From CAZNHL01 sp964572965 (GTDB lineage: Bacteria; Bacteroidota; Bacteroidia; Cytophagales; UBA9547): 64,000 nt of DNA. The notes beneath the pieces were generated by a model that had not been told where the DNA came from, searched no databases, and worked only from the letters and a program-made list of their open reading frames with translations. Made by a program: the position numbers and the translations under genes. Positions within the stretch are counted from its first letter, which is position 1; the number at the start of each line of letters is the position of its first letter. Where the stretch lies: NCBI GenBank assembly GCA_964572965.1, contig CAZNHL010000006.1, forward strand, positions 1-64,000. The letters run 5' to 3'. Positions 1-9,420 of this stretch are shown in pieces.

Positions 1-1
1 G

Positions 2-1627
2 CTGACCAATGAAGCCATCAGCTTTATTTCTAATCAAAAAGCAGCAGCACCTGATAAACCTTTTTTCCTGTATTATGCACCGGGAGCTGTTCATGCACCA
101 TTACAGGTTGAAAAACAATGGATTGATAAGTACAAAGGGAAGTTTGACGGGGGATGGGATAAGTATCGGGAAGTGGTACTGCAAAACCAGAAAGCCAAAG
201 GTATTGTGCCAGCCAATGTAACATTAGCTCCTCAAAACCCGGGAGTGAAACCTTGGGATCAGCTATCTGCTGATGAGAAAAAACTTTTTATCCGTCACAT
301 GGAGGTGTATGCGGGTTTTGTATCCCAAACTGATTACCATATTGGCCGCATCGTAGATTTCCTTGAGAAAACCGGACAATTGGATAATACTCTTATTGCT
401 GTTATTGTTGGTGACAATGGTGCTGAAGGCGGGGGGAAAGAGATTGGGCGTTTCCTGCCTAACAATCCTGACGATCCTAAAGATAAAATAGTAGCCAATG
501 AGGTAAAAAATATTGAAAAACTTGGTACAGAAAATTCATCTGCTTTATATCCGGATGGTTGGGCTGCTGCTACCAATACGCCATTCCGCTACTACAAAAG
601 TTACTCAAACTATGAAGGTGGCACCCGCGATGGTCTGGTTTTGTTTTACCCGAAGAAAATCAAAGACAAAGGGGCTATTCGTAACCAGTATTCCTATGTA
701 ACAGATCTTTTACCTACAACCATTGAGTTGACAGGTGCAAAGGTGCCGGGTGTTATCAATGGCTATGCTCAGGAAAGGATTGAAGGTACAAGCCTTGGTT
801 ATACACTGGCAGCTGAGAATAAAAATGCACCGGAGCGCCATAATATACAATACCATGAGATGTTGGGGTCTTATGCTATTTATAAAGATGGATGGAAAGC
901 TTCTTTTCCGCATGATTTCCGCAACAAGCGTGTACCTGAATCAGAAAATGATAAATGGCATTTATACAACATCAATGAAGACTTTAATGAACAGAATGAC
1001 CTTGCTGCCCAATACCCTGAGAAATTGAAGGAACTGGCTGACGTTTTCGAGGCTGAAGCATGGAAGTACAATGTTTATCCATTGAAAGATGTCTGGGAGC
1101 AGACTCATATCAACACATTTGACGGAGCAAAAAAGGTAGTACTGCGCCAGGGCAATTATTTCACCAGCTTCACAGCTCCCAGACTGACAGCAAACAGTTA
1201 CGCCATAACGGCCAATGCTGAAATTGCAGCGGCTGGTAGCCAGGGAGTACTGCTTTCTGTAGGAAGTTCATTGTCTGGTATCAGTTTTTATATAAAAGAC
1301 AAAAAACTGGTATTTGCCTATAATGCCGAAGGTAAGTTGGCAGAGGTGAAGTCTGTAAAAGATGTTCCTGCGGGCAAAGTAGTTCTGAAAGCAGAAGTAA
1401 CTTATAGCAATGAGGGGAAAAATAAGGCAATAGCCATTTTTATTAACGGAGAGAAAGTAGGCTCAAAGGATTTGGGTAAGATCAGTACTGCGGGTGCAGG
1501 AGTAGAAGGGCTTGAGGTAGGGCAGGATATTGGATTGCCGGTTTCTGGTGCTTATAAAGCTCCTTTTACTTTTACAGGAACACTGAATGAAGTAGTACTT
1601 GAATTAACAGAACCACTTAAAAAATAA
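2..1627 (+). CDS. Arylsulfatase with C-terminal LamG-like domain (5' end outside window)
   Basis: The reading frame is open from base 2, so the gene starts upstream and the N-terminal catalytic part with the formylglycine cysteine is not visible. Seen: AVHAPLQVEKQWIDKYKGKFDG near the start, MEVYAGFV, GDNGAEGG (the second metal-site DNG motif), GGTRDG and KDGWKASF, all in the same order as in the complete sulfatases at 1728 and 18434. The last ~160 residues (from about base 1125) form a beta-rich module with FYIKDKKLVF and IFINGEKVG, matching the LamG/concanavalin-like tail of the 18434 protein. Known: such sulfatases hydrolyse sulfate esters outside the cytoplasm. It is the first of three tandem sulfatases, 100 bp before the next. 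Substrate unknown. Confidence 0.93.
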   Translation: MTNEAISFISNQKAAAPDKPFFLYYAPGAVHAPLQVEKQWIDKYKGKFDGGWDKYREVVLQNQKAKGIVPANVTLAPQNPGVKPWDQLSADEKKLFIRHMEVYAGFVSQTDYHIGRIVDFLEKTGQLDNTLIAVIVGDNGAEGGGKEIGRFLPNNPDDPKDKIVANEVKNIEKLGTENSSALYPDGWAAATNTPFRYYKSYSNYEGGTRDGLVLFYPKKIKDKGAIRNQYSYVTDLLPTTIELTGAKVPGVINGYAQERIEGTSLGYTLAAENKNAPERHNIQYHEMLGSYAIYKDGWKASFPHDFRNKRVPESENDKWHLYNINEDFNEQNDLAAQYPEKLKELADVFEAEAWKYNVYPLKDVWEQTHINTFDGAKKVVLRQGNYFTSFTAPRLTANSYAITANAEIAAAGSQGVLLSVGSSLSGISFYIKDKKLVFAYNAEGKLAEVKSVKDVPAGKVVLKAEVTYSNEGKNKAIAIFINGEKVGSKDLGKISTAGAGVEGLEVGQDIGLPVSGAYKAPFTFTGTLNEVVLELTEPLKK

Positions 1628-1633
1628 TTGCTC

Positions 1634-1715
1634 ACTCCCGCAGAACTCGCTGAATTATGCAGAGAAGTCTCCATGAGAACTTCTGCGTTCATCTGCGAAT
1701 TCTGCGGTAACAAAA
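1634..1715. repeat. Intergenic palindromic repeat, CGCAGA family copy 1
   Basis: This spacer between tandem sulfatases begins ACTCCCGCAGAA, contains GAGAACTTCTGCGTT and ends TCTGCGGTAACAAAAC. The same blocks in the same order fill the next spacer (3624-3687). CGCAGA and TCTGCG pairs can fold into a hairpin. It looks like a mobile-type REP sequence inside the operon. Confidence 0.7.
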
Positions 1716-1727
1716 CATAAAAAAACA

Positions 1728-3623
1728 ATGAAAACAAATAAAATAACCAAAGCATTATTACTTTCTTCTCTGGCTATTGCCCCTGCATTTGCACAGAATC
1801 AAAAGGTTGGAGAAGGTAAAATTGATATTTCCTGGCAGAAATCAGAACCTGCCTATAAAACTGAATATGGCGGCAAAAAAGCGCCTGCAGGAGCGCCCAA
1901 CGTTATCTGGATTTTGATAGATGATGTTGGTTTTGGTGCTTCAAGCGGTTTTGGGGGCTTAATCAATACACCTAACTTTGACAGCCTTGCCAATAATGGT
2001 TTAAAGTATGCCAATTTCCATACCACAGGCATTTGTTCGCCAACACGTGCGGCATTGATGACGGGCCGTAACCACCATTCTGCTCACATGGGGCTTTTTC
2101 CAAGCGCTTCTGTAAGGGCTGATTACCCTGGTTATGATGGTAAAATACCTGCTGAAAAAGCTACTATTGCTGAAGTATTGAACGAAAACGGCTATGCTAC
2201 TTTCCAGTTAGGAAAATGGCATTTGACACCTGATGAAGAAACAACCGATGCCGGTCCGTTTACTCGCTGGCCGTCAGGTAAGGGTTTTGATCACAACTTC
2301 GGTTTCCTTGGTGGTGCAACAGACCAATACAAACCCGATCTGGTAGAAGACAATGAGCATATCACACCTGACGGAACTCATTTGAACAAACTTCTTTCCG
2401 ATAAGGCTATTGCTTATTTAACAAGATTAAAAAGTAAAGCACCTGATAAACCTTTCTTTATTTACCTGGCTCCGGGTGCTGCTCATGCACCTCATCAGGT
2501 AGCGAAAGAGTGGAGTGATAAATACAAAGGCAAGTTTGATGAAGGTTGGGATGTTTATCGTGAAAAAGTATTGGCAAACCAGAAAAGATTGGGCTTGGTA
2601 CCTGCAAATGCGCAATTGCCTGCACGTAACCCATTAGTTAAAGCATGGAAAGATATACCTGCTGAAGAACGCAGATTATATGCCCGTTTTATGGAAGTAT
2701 ATGCCGGATTCCTTGAATATACAGACTATGAAATCGGAAGAATCCTGAACCACCTGAAAGAAACAGGTCAGCTTGAAAACACTGCAGTATTTGTGTCGAT
2801 TGGTGACAACGGTGCCAGCAAAGAAGGTACAGATTATGGAGTTACGAACAAGAGTGTAGCTTTCGGTAAGGATAAACTGACTCGCGAAGAATATAAAAAA
2901 TTCGTTCTGAGTGAGTATGATAAAATCGGTACCAAAGATGTGGCAACTACAGCCAATTATCCTTTAGGTTGGGCGCAAGCTGCAAATACACCCTTCAAAC
3001 ATTGGAAACAGGATGCCAATTCTGAAGGTGGTACTCATAATCCCCTGATAGTTTTTTATCCGAAAGGCATCAAAGAAAGAGGTGTGAGAAATCAGTATGC
3101 GCATGTTACTGATATTTACCCTACAACGCTTAAGCTGATCGGTTTAGAATTTCCTGAAAAAGTAAAAAACTATGTTCAGGCGCCATTGGAGGGACAAGAG
3201 CTTAATTATTCATTTGCTCAGCCAACTGCTCCAACCAGACATACACAGCAATATTATACCATTGCAGGGTCAAGAGCCATTTACAAAGATGGCTGGAAGG
3301 CATCTGCGGCACACCATCCTGATTATTTAGACTTTACTGATTTTGTAGGTGAAGAGAAAAACATTGTTTCTGATCCATCGAAAGATGTATGGGAGTTGTA
3401 CAACCTCAATGAAGATTTCAATGAGCGTAATAACCTGGCAGCAAAGAATCCTGAAAAACTGGCAGAATTGAAAGCGCTTTATGAAGCGGATGCCAGAAAG
3501 TATAATGTTTATCCTTTAATAGACTGGGACTTTGCTTCTAAAGCCAGAAGAGCACAGTATGCTAATAAACCTGCTACAGTGCCACAAAACTCAACAAACA
3601 GCGCAAACGATACTAAGAAATAG
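1728..3623 (+). CDS. Arylsulfatase, secreted, single-domain form
   Basis: 631 aa. A signal peptide is seen at residues 1-22 (ends AFAQ). Metal ligands D65-D66 lie in LIDDVGFG. The nucleophile motif C103-S-P-T-R is followed by AALMTGRNHH; C103 would be converted to formylglycine. Downstream are GKWH (162-165), AAHAPH (about 251-256) and GDNGASKEG (about 359-367). Known: this is a Cys-type sulfatase of the alkaline-phosphatase fold, and the GRNHH block resembles mycobacterial AtsD-type and Pseudomonas AtsA-type arylsulfatases. It lacks the LamG-like tail of its upstream neighbour and ends in a polar Asn/Thr/Ser-rich tail. It sits between two other sulfatases on the same strand with spacers of 100 and 74 bp, so co-transcription is likely. 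Exact substrate not predictable. Confidence 0.96.
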   Translation: MKTNKITKALLLSSLAIAPAFAQNQKVGEGKIDISWQKSEPAYKTEYGGKKAPAGAPNVIWILIDDVGFGASSGFGGLINTPNFDSLANNGLKYANFHTTGICSPTRAALMTGRNHHSAHMGLFPSASVRADYPGYDGKIPAEKATIAEVLNENGYATFQLGKWHLTPDEETTDAGPFTRWPSGKGFDHNFGFLGGATDQYKPDLVEDNEHITPDGTHLNKLLSDKAIAYLTRLKSKAPDKPFFIYLAPGAAHAPHQVAKEWSDKYKGKFDEGWDVYREKVLANQKRLGLVPANAQLPARNPLVKAWKDIPAEERRLYARFMEVYAGFLEYTDYEIGRILNHLKETGQLENTAVFVSIGDNGASKEGTDYGVTNKSVAFGKDKLTREEYKKFVLSEYDKIGTKDVATTANYPLGWAQAANTPFKHWKQDANSEGGTHNPLIVFYPKGIKERGVRNQYAHVTDIYPTTLKLIGLEFPEKVKNYVQAPLEGQELNYSFAQPTAPTRHTQQYYTIAGSRAIYKDGWKASAAHHPDYLDFTDFVGEEKNIVSDPSKDVWELYNLNEDFNERNNLAAKNPEKLAELKALYEADARKYNVYPLIDWDFASKARRAQYANKPATVPQNSTNSANDTKK

Positions 3624-3687
3624 ACTCCCGCAGAATTTCGCAGAAAAGTTTCCACGAGAACTTCTGCGTTAATCTGCGGGAACAAAA
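3624..3687. repeat. Intergenic palindromic repeat, CGCAGA family copy 2
   Basis: The spacer reads ACTCCCGCAGAATTTCGCAG near its left end and AATCTGCGGGAACAAAAG at its right, so TCCCGCAGA pairs with TCTGCGGGA. An inner stem pairs GCAGAAAAGTT with AACTTCTGC. It is the same family as 1634-1715. Confidence 0.75.
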
Positions 3688-3697
3688 GAAAATACAG

Positions 3698-5593
3698 ATG
3701 AAAAAGACAACCATATCAGCAGCATTGCTGCTCACAACAATAGCCCTGTCGCCGGTTTTTGCGCAGCAGAATCAGGAATGGAAAGGTAAGATTGCCAGGT
3801 CTACACAGGAGTCAACTCCTTACAAAATAGAATACCTTAAAAAAGCGCCTGCCGGAGCCCCCAACGTTGTGCTTGTTTTATTGGACGATGTCGGTTTTGG
3901 TGCAACAAGTGTTTTTGGCGGATTGATCAATACTCCGAATATTGAAGCTTTGGCAAACAATGGTTTACGCTATACCAATTTCCACACAGCGGGCATTTGT
4001 TCTCCTACACGTGCAGCTCTGATGACAGGCCGTAATCATCATTCGGTAGGAATGGGTATGTTCCCTCCTCCATATATTTCAGGTGATTTCCCGGGCTACA
4101 ATGGACACATTTTGCCAGAAAAAGGAACCATCGCTGAGGTACTGCAGGACAATGGCTATGGAACTTATCATGTTGGTAAATGGCACTTGACTCCGGAAGT
4201 AGAAACAACCGACCTTGGTCCATTCTTAAGATGGCCATCAGGTAAAGGCTTCGACCATAATTACAGTTTCCTTGGCGGGGCAACGGATCAGTACAACCCT
4301 GATCTGGTGGAAGATAATGTACATATTAAACCCGACGGAAGTCATTTGAACAAACAATTGACAGATAAGTCTATCGCTTATATTTCGCGACAAAAAGCGA
4401 TTGCACCGGAAAAACCATTCTTCCTTTATTATGCAACCGGCGCGGCTCACGCGCCACACCAGGTAGCAACAGAATGGAGCGATAAATACAAAGGGAAGTT
4501 TGATGGCGGCTGGGATACTTACCGTGAAACAGTATTTGCTAATCAGAAGAAACTGGGTGTAATTCCGGCGAACGCAGTATTGCCGGAAAGAAACGATTAC
4601 CTGAAAGCATGGAAAAGCTTAACTCCTGAAGAGCAGAAGCTATATGCGCGTTTCATGGAAGTATATGCCGGTTTCCTTGAATATACCGACTATGAAATCG
4701 GTCGTTTAGTGAACCATTTGAAAGAATCTGGTCAGTATGAAAACACAGCCTTCATTGTTATTGTTGGTGACAACGGTGCAAGCAAAGAAGGTTTGGAATA
4801 TGGTGTAACAAACAAGACATTGAAATACAAACAGTCTGAAAACTTATCACGTGAAGAATATAAAAAGTATATCCTGAGCGAGTACGACAAGATCGGAACA
4901 AAAGACGTTTCTACGTCGGCCAATTATCCCCTGGGCTGGGCTCAGGCTACCAATACGCCATTCAAATACTGGAAAAGCGACGTCAATGCAGAAGGTGCCA
5001 CACACAACCCTTTGGTTATTTCTTATGCGAAAGGAGTGCAGGACAAAGGTGGTATCAGAAACCAATATGGTCACGTTATTGATATCTTACCTACAGTGCT
5101 TGAACTGGCAGGAATTAAACAACCTGAAACATTGAAAGGTTACAAGCAGGATCCCGTTCATGGTGTCAGTCTTGCTTACTCGTTAAATGATAAAAATGCA
5201 GTAACACGCCACACGCAGCAGTATTACACCATTCTTGGTAACAGATCTATTGTAAAAGACGGATGGAAAGCGAGTGCAATTCACAGACCTAATAGTATTG
5301 ATTTACTTCGCTATTCTGATGATCCTGCTTCAACGGCAGAGAACAATCCTAACAATGATGTGTGGGAATTGTATAACCTCAACGAAGATTTTAACGAGCG
5401 TGTAAACCTTGCTAAAAAGAATCCTGCGAAACTGGCAGAACTACAGGCATTGTATGAAGCAGACGCTGTGAAATACAATATTTATCCATTGATAGACAGA
5501 GAATATTTCTATAAAAAGAACCCGGATCATGTGTTTAAACAAACAGGCTTGCCACAAGGCACATCCAATAGTGTTAATGATTCAAGGAAATAA
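3698..5593 (+). CDS. Arylsulfatase, secreted, tandem paralog of 1728
   Basis: 631 aa, the same length as the preceding gene and collinear with it. Signal peptide 1-23 (VFAQ). Metal Asp pair in LLDDVGFG (63-64), nucleophile C101 in CSPTRAALMTGRNHH, GKWH, GAAHAPH, GDNGASKEG, and C-terminal KYNIYPLID as in the paralog. No LamG-like tail. The two differ mainly in loops, for example MFPPPYISGDFPG here against LFPSASVRADYPG, which may mean a different sulfate ester (inference). It is the last gene of the tandem set, with a strong bidirectional terminator 40 bp downstream. No dedicated maturase is nearby, so activation relies on an enzyme encoded elsewhere. Confidence 0.96.
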   Translation: MKKTTISAALLLTTIALSPVFAQQNQEWKGKIARSTQESTPYKIEYLKKAPAGAPNVVLVLLDDVGFGATSVFGGLINTPNIEALANNGLRYTNFHTAGICSPTRAALMTGRNHHSVGMGMFPPPYISGDFPGYNGHILPEKGTIAEVLQDNGYGTYHVGKWHLTPEVETTDLGPFLRWPSGKGFDHNYSFLGGATDQYNPDLVEDNVHIKPDGSHLNKQLTDKSIAYISRQKAIAPEKPFFLYYATGAAHAPHQVATEWSDKYKGKFDGGWDTYRETVFANQKKLGVIPANAVLPERNDYLKAWKSLTPEEQKLYARFMEVYAGFLEYTDYEIGRLVNHLKESGQYENTAFIVIVGDNGASKEGLEYGVTNKTLKYKQSENLSREEYKKYILSEYDKIGTKDVSTSANYPLGWAQATNTPFKYWKSDVNAEGATHNPLVISYAKGVQDKGGIRNQYGHVIDILPTVLELAGIKQPETLKGYKQDPVHGVSLAYSLNDKNAVTRHTQQYYTILGNRSIVKDGWKASAIHRPNSIDLLRYSDDPASTAENNPNNDVWELYNLNEDFNERVNLAKKNPAKLAELQALYEADAVKYNIYPLIDREYFYKKNPDHVFKQTGLPQGTSNSVNDSRK

Positions 5594-5634
5594 AAAAAAT
5601 CTGATATAGAGATGCTTATGTGTAATCTCGTTGA

Positions 5635-5670
5635 AAAAAAGGTGTTCCGTATTTACGGAACACCTTTTTT
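5635..5670. terminator. Bidirectional intrinsic terminator
   Basis: A perfect 17-bp inverted repeat, AAAAAAGGTGTTCCGTA / TACGGAACACCTTTTTT, sits between the convergent sulfatase and T9SS-protein genes. It has T-runs in both directions. Confidence 0.95.
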
Positions 5671-5691
5671 GTGAAAGTGTAACTATTTGTA

Positions 5692-6963
5692 TTATCTGGT
5701 AATTACTACTTTGTGTTTTGTTGATTGTTTGTCAAATTGTAAGTAGTAAATTCCTGAATTTAAATTGTTTATGTCGATTCTTGGTTTTTCTGACTGTAGA
5801 TTGCCTTCCTGCACTATTTGTCCGGCATTATTATAAATGGAATAAACACTGCTCGCTTTTTTGCCAAAAGCTATATTGATTTCGCTAGTGGCCGGATTAG
5901 GGTATATCAAAATATTGTCTTCAATGAGGTTTTCTTTAGGAAGAGAAGTTGTAGAGTTATTCTGCAGTTTATATATCCCTTTTAAGCTTCTTGCATAAAT
6001 ATTGTTTTTCCACGAAACAAGCTGACGGATATATTGTGTAACCGGCAGCCCGGTGTTGAATTCCTGGATATTATCACCATTTGCACCTGCTTTGTAAATC
6101 AGTTCTTTTTTCTGTAAAGTTCCTGAGTTACTACCTACTGCTATTAACAAATTACCGTCAGAAAGCGGTAAAATAGAGTTGAGATTATATCCATAACCTA
6201 TAGTAGTTCCTGGATATGAAACAGTTGTCCAGTTTGTACCGTCATTGTCAGAATAAGCTATCCTATTGTTGGAAGTATCGAAAAGGTAAATACGGTTACT
6301 GTTTACAGCTTTAACCAGTGAGTAAGACTCTGGATAGAATACGTTAGGTGCTACAGTCCATATTCTTTTTCTGCTGTTGCCATTATCGGAGATACGCCAT
6401 ACACCCATAGAATCGGTATTCCCACTTCTGATATTTATAAGAAGATCACCATTTCTGTCGAAACCAAGCAGGCCGAATCTCCCGTCGTTAGTGCGCCAGT
6501 AGTTACTGAAAGTTTCTCCCTCATCAGTAGATACTTCTATATGGTATGAGTCGGCAACATAGATCTTGTTGTTAGGCTTATCTATAAGGTAATTGCTCTT
6601 ACTGCTTTTTTTATTGAAGTAAGGTGATGAAGCAGCTTTTTTCCTAAATCCGTTGTTTCCTGACGATGGGGCAGAAGTAACTAAATATTGATTTCCCTTA
6701 AATCTGTTGTAATTATCGGCGCCATAAATCCCATTAAGGGTAAGTATAGAATCTATGATTGTGCCAGGGCTGGTTGACCGATAAAGGTAATTGACATAAG
6801 TTGACGGACCTGTAGGGACATTGCGGGTGAAATACAATGTGTCGTCAATCACAGATAATTCACGAGTGTCGAGACTATCTCCATAAAACAACTCCCAGTT
6901 TTGGGCAAAGGCCAATTGAACGGTAGCAGTCAGGATGACTAGAAGTGTAAATGTTTTTTTCAT
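5692..6963 (-). CDS. Secreted beta-propeller-like protein with T9SS type A sorting domain
   Basis: 423 aa. Signal peptide 1-20 (LAFAQ). The middle holds repeated short strands with Asp-box-like pieces (STDEGETF, YSDNDGTNW), as in BNR/sialidase-type propellers. The last ~75 residues begin NILIYPNPATSEINIAF and end KHKVVITR. This is the typical Por/T9SS C-terminal sorting domain, cleaved during export across the outer membrane. Catalytic residues of a sialidase are not evident, so an enzymatic role is not claimed. Transcribed alone, convergent with the sulfatases and divergent from the amidohydrolase. Function unknown; cell-surface or secreted location is well supported. Confidence 0.85.
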   Translation of the reverse strand: MKKTFTLLVILTATVQLAFAQNWELFYGDSLDTRELSVIDDTLYFTRNVPTGPSTYVNYLYRSTSPGTIIDSILTLNGIYGADNYNRFKGNQYLVTSAPSSGNNGFRKKAASSPYFNKKSSKSNYLIDKPNNKIYVADSYHIEVSTDEGETFSNYWRTNDGRFGLLGFDRNGDLLINIRSGNTDSMGVWRISDNGNSRKRIWTVAPNVFYPESYSLVKAVNSNRIYLFDTSNNRIAYSDNDGTNWTTVSYPGTTIGYGYNLNSILPLSDGNLLIAVGSNSGTLQKKELIYKAGANGDNIQEFNTGLPVTQYIRQLVSWKNNIYARSLKGIYKLQNNSTTSLPKENLIEDNILIYPNPATSEINIAFGKKASSVYSIYNNAGQIVQEGNLQSEKPRIDINNLNSGIYYLQFDKQSTKHKVVITR

Positions 6964-7304
6964 TGTAAATAGTGTTTAGGTTATTATATAAATGATACTC
7001 ATGATATGGGTTGTGTATATCATATTTGAATATACTTTTAAAAGACTCCGGGGATATCTCAAATCGCGTAAAAGATGTCTCAATATGTACTAATTGAGAC
7101 ATCTTTGTTTTGTTATTCCAGAATTGGGCTCGTTTATCCGCTATTTCTGTCTCATATATATTAATCATATAGTTTTTGAAAATGGAACAAAAAAGTAGCA
7201 AAGCAGTTTAAATAGGTAATAATTTAATCCTTGGTCTAAAGTTTGTCTGTCTTTATCTAATGCCTTTAAGTTTTAAAGTAGAGTCGTAATTTTTATTCTG
7301 AATT
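6964..7304. other. Divergent intergenic region with an orphan hairpin
   Basis: 341 bp between divergently transcribed genes. A perfect 14-bp inverted repeat, AAAGATGTCTCAAT / ATTGAGACATCTTT, lies at 7071-7106 and is followed by GTTTTGTT. A TAAAGTTTG box near 7238 could be the -7 element of the amidohydrolase promoter. The hairpin is not at the end of any recognised gene. I see no supportable coding sequence. Confidence 0.6.
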
Positions 7305-9038
7305 ATGCGTGCAAAATTTTTATATCTCATCATACCATGTATCATTCTTCTTTCAGCATGTAAGGAAGAAAAACTTATTCCTGCAGATACTATCTACCTT
7401 GGCGGAGATATCCTGACCATGGAAGGTGATAGCGCCTGGTATGTTGAAGCAATGGCTGTAAGTGATGGTAAAATCAGTTACATGGGTTCTGTTAAAGAAA
7501 CCATGCGAAGAGCAGTGCCAGCCACCAAAAGGGTTCATTTGAAAGGTAGAACCCTTACACCGGGTTTTATTGATGCACATGGGCATTTTGCGAGTTATAT
7601 AGCGTTAGCATCAACAGTTAGTCTGTTACCGCCGCCATACGGTTCCGTTACTTCGATTCCTGAACTGCAACAGGCGCTGAGAAATTATATCAAACAAAAG
7701 AATATTCCTCCCGGCATGGTAGTGGTTGGCAATAGTTATGACGATGCCATTATGGTTGAACATCGTCATCCTACTGCGAAAGAACTGGACGATGTCTCAA
7801 CAGATCATCCGATTTACATTGTACATACTTCAGGTCATATAGGTGTTGCCAATAGTCTTTATATGAAAAAGATGGGTCTCACCAATACAACTCCTGATCC
7901 GGCAGGAGGTACTTTAGGCCGCAACCCTAAAACCCGTCAGCTGAATGGTAAGATGATAGAAAACGCCAATATGAATGCCCTGTTTTTCTTGACGGAATTA
8001 TTGCCGCCGCCTGCATCAAAAAGGACAGATAAGCAACGTTTCGAAGCTCTTACCAATACTGAGCAGCTTTGGTTTGAAAATGGCCAGACCACTATTTGCG
8101 AAGGCCGTGCCACACCTGATCAGATTGCGATGATGATCGCAGCGAACAAAAAAAGGTTTTTAAAAGGTGATTACATTGTGTTACCGGATTTTGATGCCAA
8201 TAAAAAGACAATGGCAGGGTTCAAACATTACTACAAAAGGTATGATGGACATTTTAAAATCGGTGGCATGAAAATGACTTTTGATGGTTCACCGCAGGGA
8301 AAATCAGCATGGTTGACTCAGCCATATCTCATTCATCCGGCTGAAGAGCAGCCTCATTTTAAAGGCCGCCCGATATATACACATAAAGCTGCTTATGAAG
8401 GTCTGAAATCAATCTTTGAATTAGGTATGCAGGTACACATTCATTGTAATGGCGATGCTGCCATTGACGAAGGTTTACATCTGTTAGATACTCTGAAACG
8501 ATTAGGCTGGGTCACAAAAGACATGAGAAATACATTGATCCATACCCAAGTATGCCGTCCCGATCAGGTCGTGAAATTCAAACAGTTTGGTGTTATACCA
8601 AGCTGGTTTCCTACACATTGCTATCTCTGGGGCGACTGGTACGAAGAAAGTGTGTTAGGAGAGCCCAGAGCAAGCCATATCAGCCCTTTAGGTGATGCCG
8701 TGAAACAAAGGGTGAAATTTACAATACACCACGATGCTCCCGTAACACCTCCCGATTTGTTTACTGCAATGTATGCTGCTGTAAACCGTACTACCAGAAG
8801 TGGCAGAGTATTGGGACAAGACCAGTGTATTAGCCCTTATGAAGCATTGAAAGCAATTACAATTAATGCAGCTTATCAATGGGATGAAGAAAAAGAAAAG
8901 GGATCTTTGAAAGTTGGAAAGAAAGCAGATCTGGTAATTCTGGACAAAAACCCGTTAAAAGTACCCAAAGCAGAAATCCGGAATATTAAGGTTATGGAGA
9001 CCATTAAAGACGGAAAGTCTGTTTATCACAGAAGATAA
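7305..9038 (+). CDS. Amidohydrolase family lipoprotein (YtcJ-like, Amidohydrolase_3)
   Basis: 577 aa. Lipobox LLSAC with Cys19 indicates a lipoprotein. The N-terminal small beta domain (DTIYLGGDILTMEGD) leads into TPGFIDAHGHF with H92 and H94 as metal ligands. Later come MTFDGSPQGKSAWLTQPY, VHIHCNGDAAID and IHHDAPVTPPDLFTAMYAAVNR, all typical of the YtcJ branch of metal-dependent amidohydrolases. The C-terminus GSLKVGKKADLVILDKNP completes the composite beta-sandwich. Known: the family hydrolyses amide bonds or exocyclic groups; the substrates of YtcJ-like proteins are mostly unknown. Monocistronic by layout. Periplasmic-facing anchoring is inferred from the lipobox. Confidence 0.92.
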   Translation: MRAKFLYLIIPCIILLSACKEEKLIPADTIYLGGDILTMEGDSAWYVEAMAVSDGKISYMGSVKETMRRAVPATKRVHLKGRTLTPGFIDAHGHFASYIALASTVSLLPPPYGSVTSIPELQQALRNYIKQKNIPPGMVVVGNSYDDAIMVEHRHPTAKELDDVSTDHPIYIVHTSGHIGVANSLYMKKMGLTNTTPDPAGGTLGRNPKTRQLNGKMIENANMNALFFLTELLPPPASKRTDKQRFEALTNTEQLWFENGQTTICEGRATPDQIAMMIAANKKRFLKGDYIVLPDFDANKKTMAGFKHYYKRYDGHFKIGGMKMTFDGSPQGKSAWLTQPYLIHPAEEQPHFKGRPIYTHKAAYEGLKSIFELGMQVHIHCNGDAAIDEGLHLLDTLKRLGWVTKDMRNTLIHTQVCRPDQVVKFKQFGVIPSWFPTHCYLWGDWYEESVLGEPRASHISPLGDAVKQRVKFTIHHDAPVTPPDLFTAMYAAVNRTTRSGRVLGQDQCISPYEALKAITINAAYQWDEEKEKGSLKVGKKADLVILDKNPLKVPKAEIRNIKVMETIKDGKSVYHRR

Positions 9039-9420
9039 AAAAAGAATTGAGTATCTGTTTCATTATACCTTACCTGATTGAAATTATAAATCCTGAATAG
9101 GTGAAGTTTTGTGTTATCTGCGGGAGAGAAATTTAAGAAAGTACTAGAAGCGGATAGTCATTTAAAAGATGATATAGAAAACATGTTTTACACATAGCGC
9201 TTATGTGAGGAGTCGGTTAAACCTATCTATAGGTTAAAATAAAAACAAAATTACTTATGCATTAATGTTTATCCGGGTAAACTGAAAATGAAAAATAAAG
9301 GCTCTCAAAAGGGGCCTTTTTTCATGTAATAAAATCAAGGAAATTGATTGTTTTCGGTTGAATTACCTGATTTCTTATTTTGAAATATAGGGATAAACCG
9401 ATTCCTTGTTTTATTTCAAA
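9039..9420. other. AT-rich non-coding stretch with terminator
   Basis: No open frame is supported here. It holds the terminator at 9298-9326, a small palindrome around GTTTATCCGGGTAAAC (9266-9281), and one CTATAG at 9227 that lacks the downstream C-run seen before sulfatase units. Confidence 0.5.
9298..9326 (+). terminator. Probable intrinsic terminator
   Basis: AAAGGCTC and GGGGCCTTT form an 8-bp stem with one G-U pair around TCAAAA, followed by TTT. It lies 260 bp after the amidohydrolase. Confidence 0.6.

Noticed and set aside
6875..7201. 108-aa minus-strand frame reaching into the T9SS protein gene
   Set aside because: Overlaps the signal-peptide coding part of the 5692-6963 gene in another frame, has no recognisable domain and covers the orphan hairpin.
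9227..9232. CTATAG in the 9-kb intergenic region as another regulon site
   Set aside because: No C-run follows and no start codon lies within a plausible distance. CTATAG alone is expected several times by chance in 64 kb.
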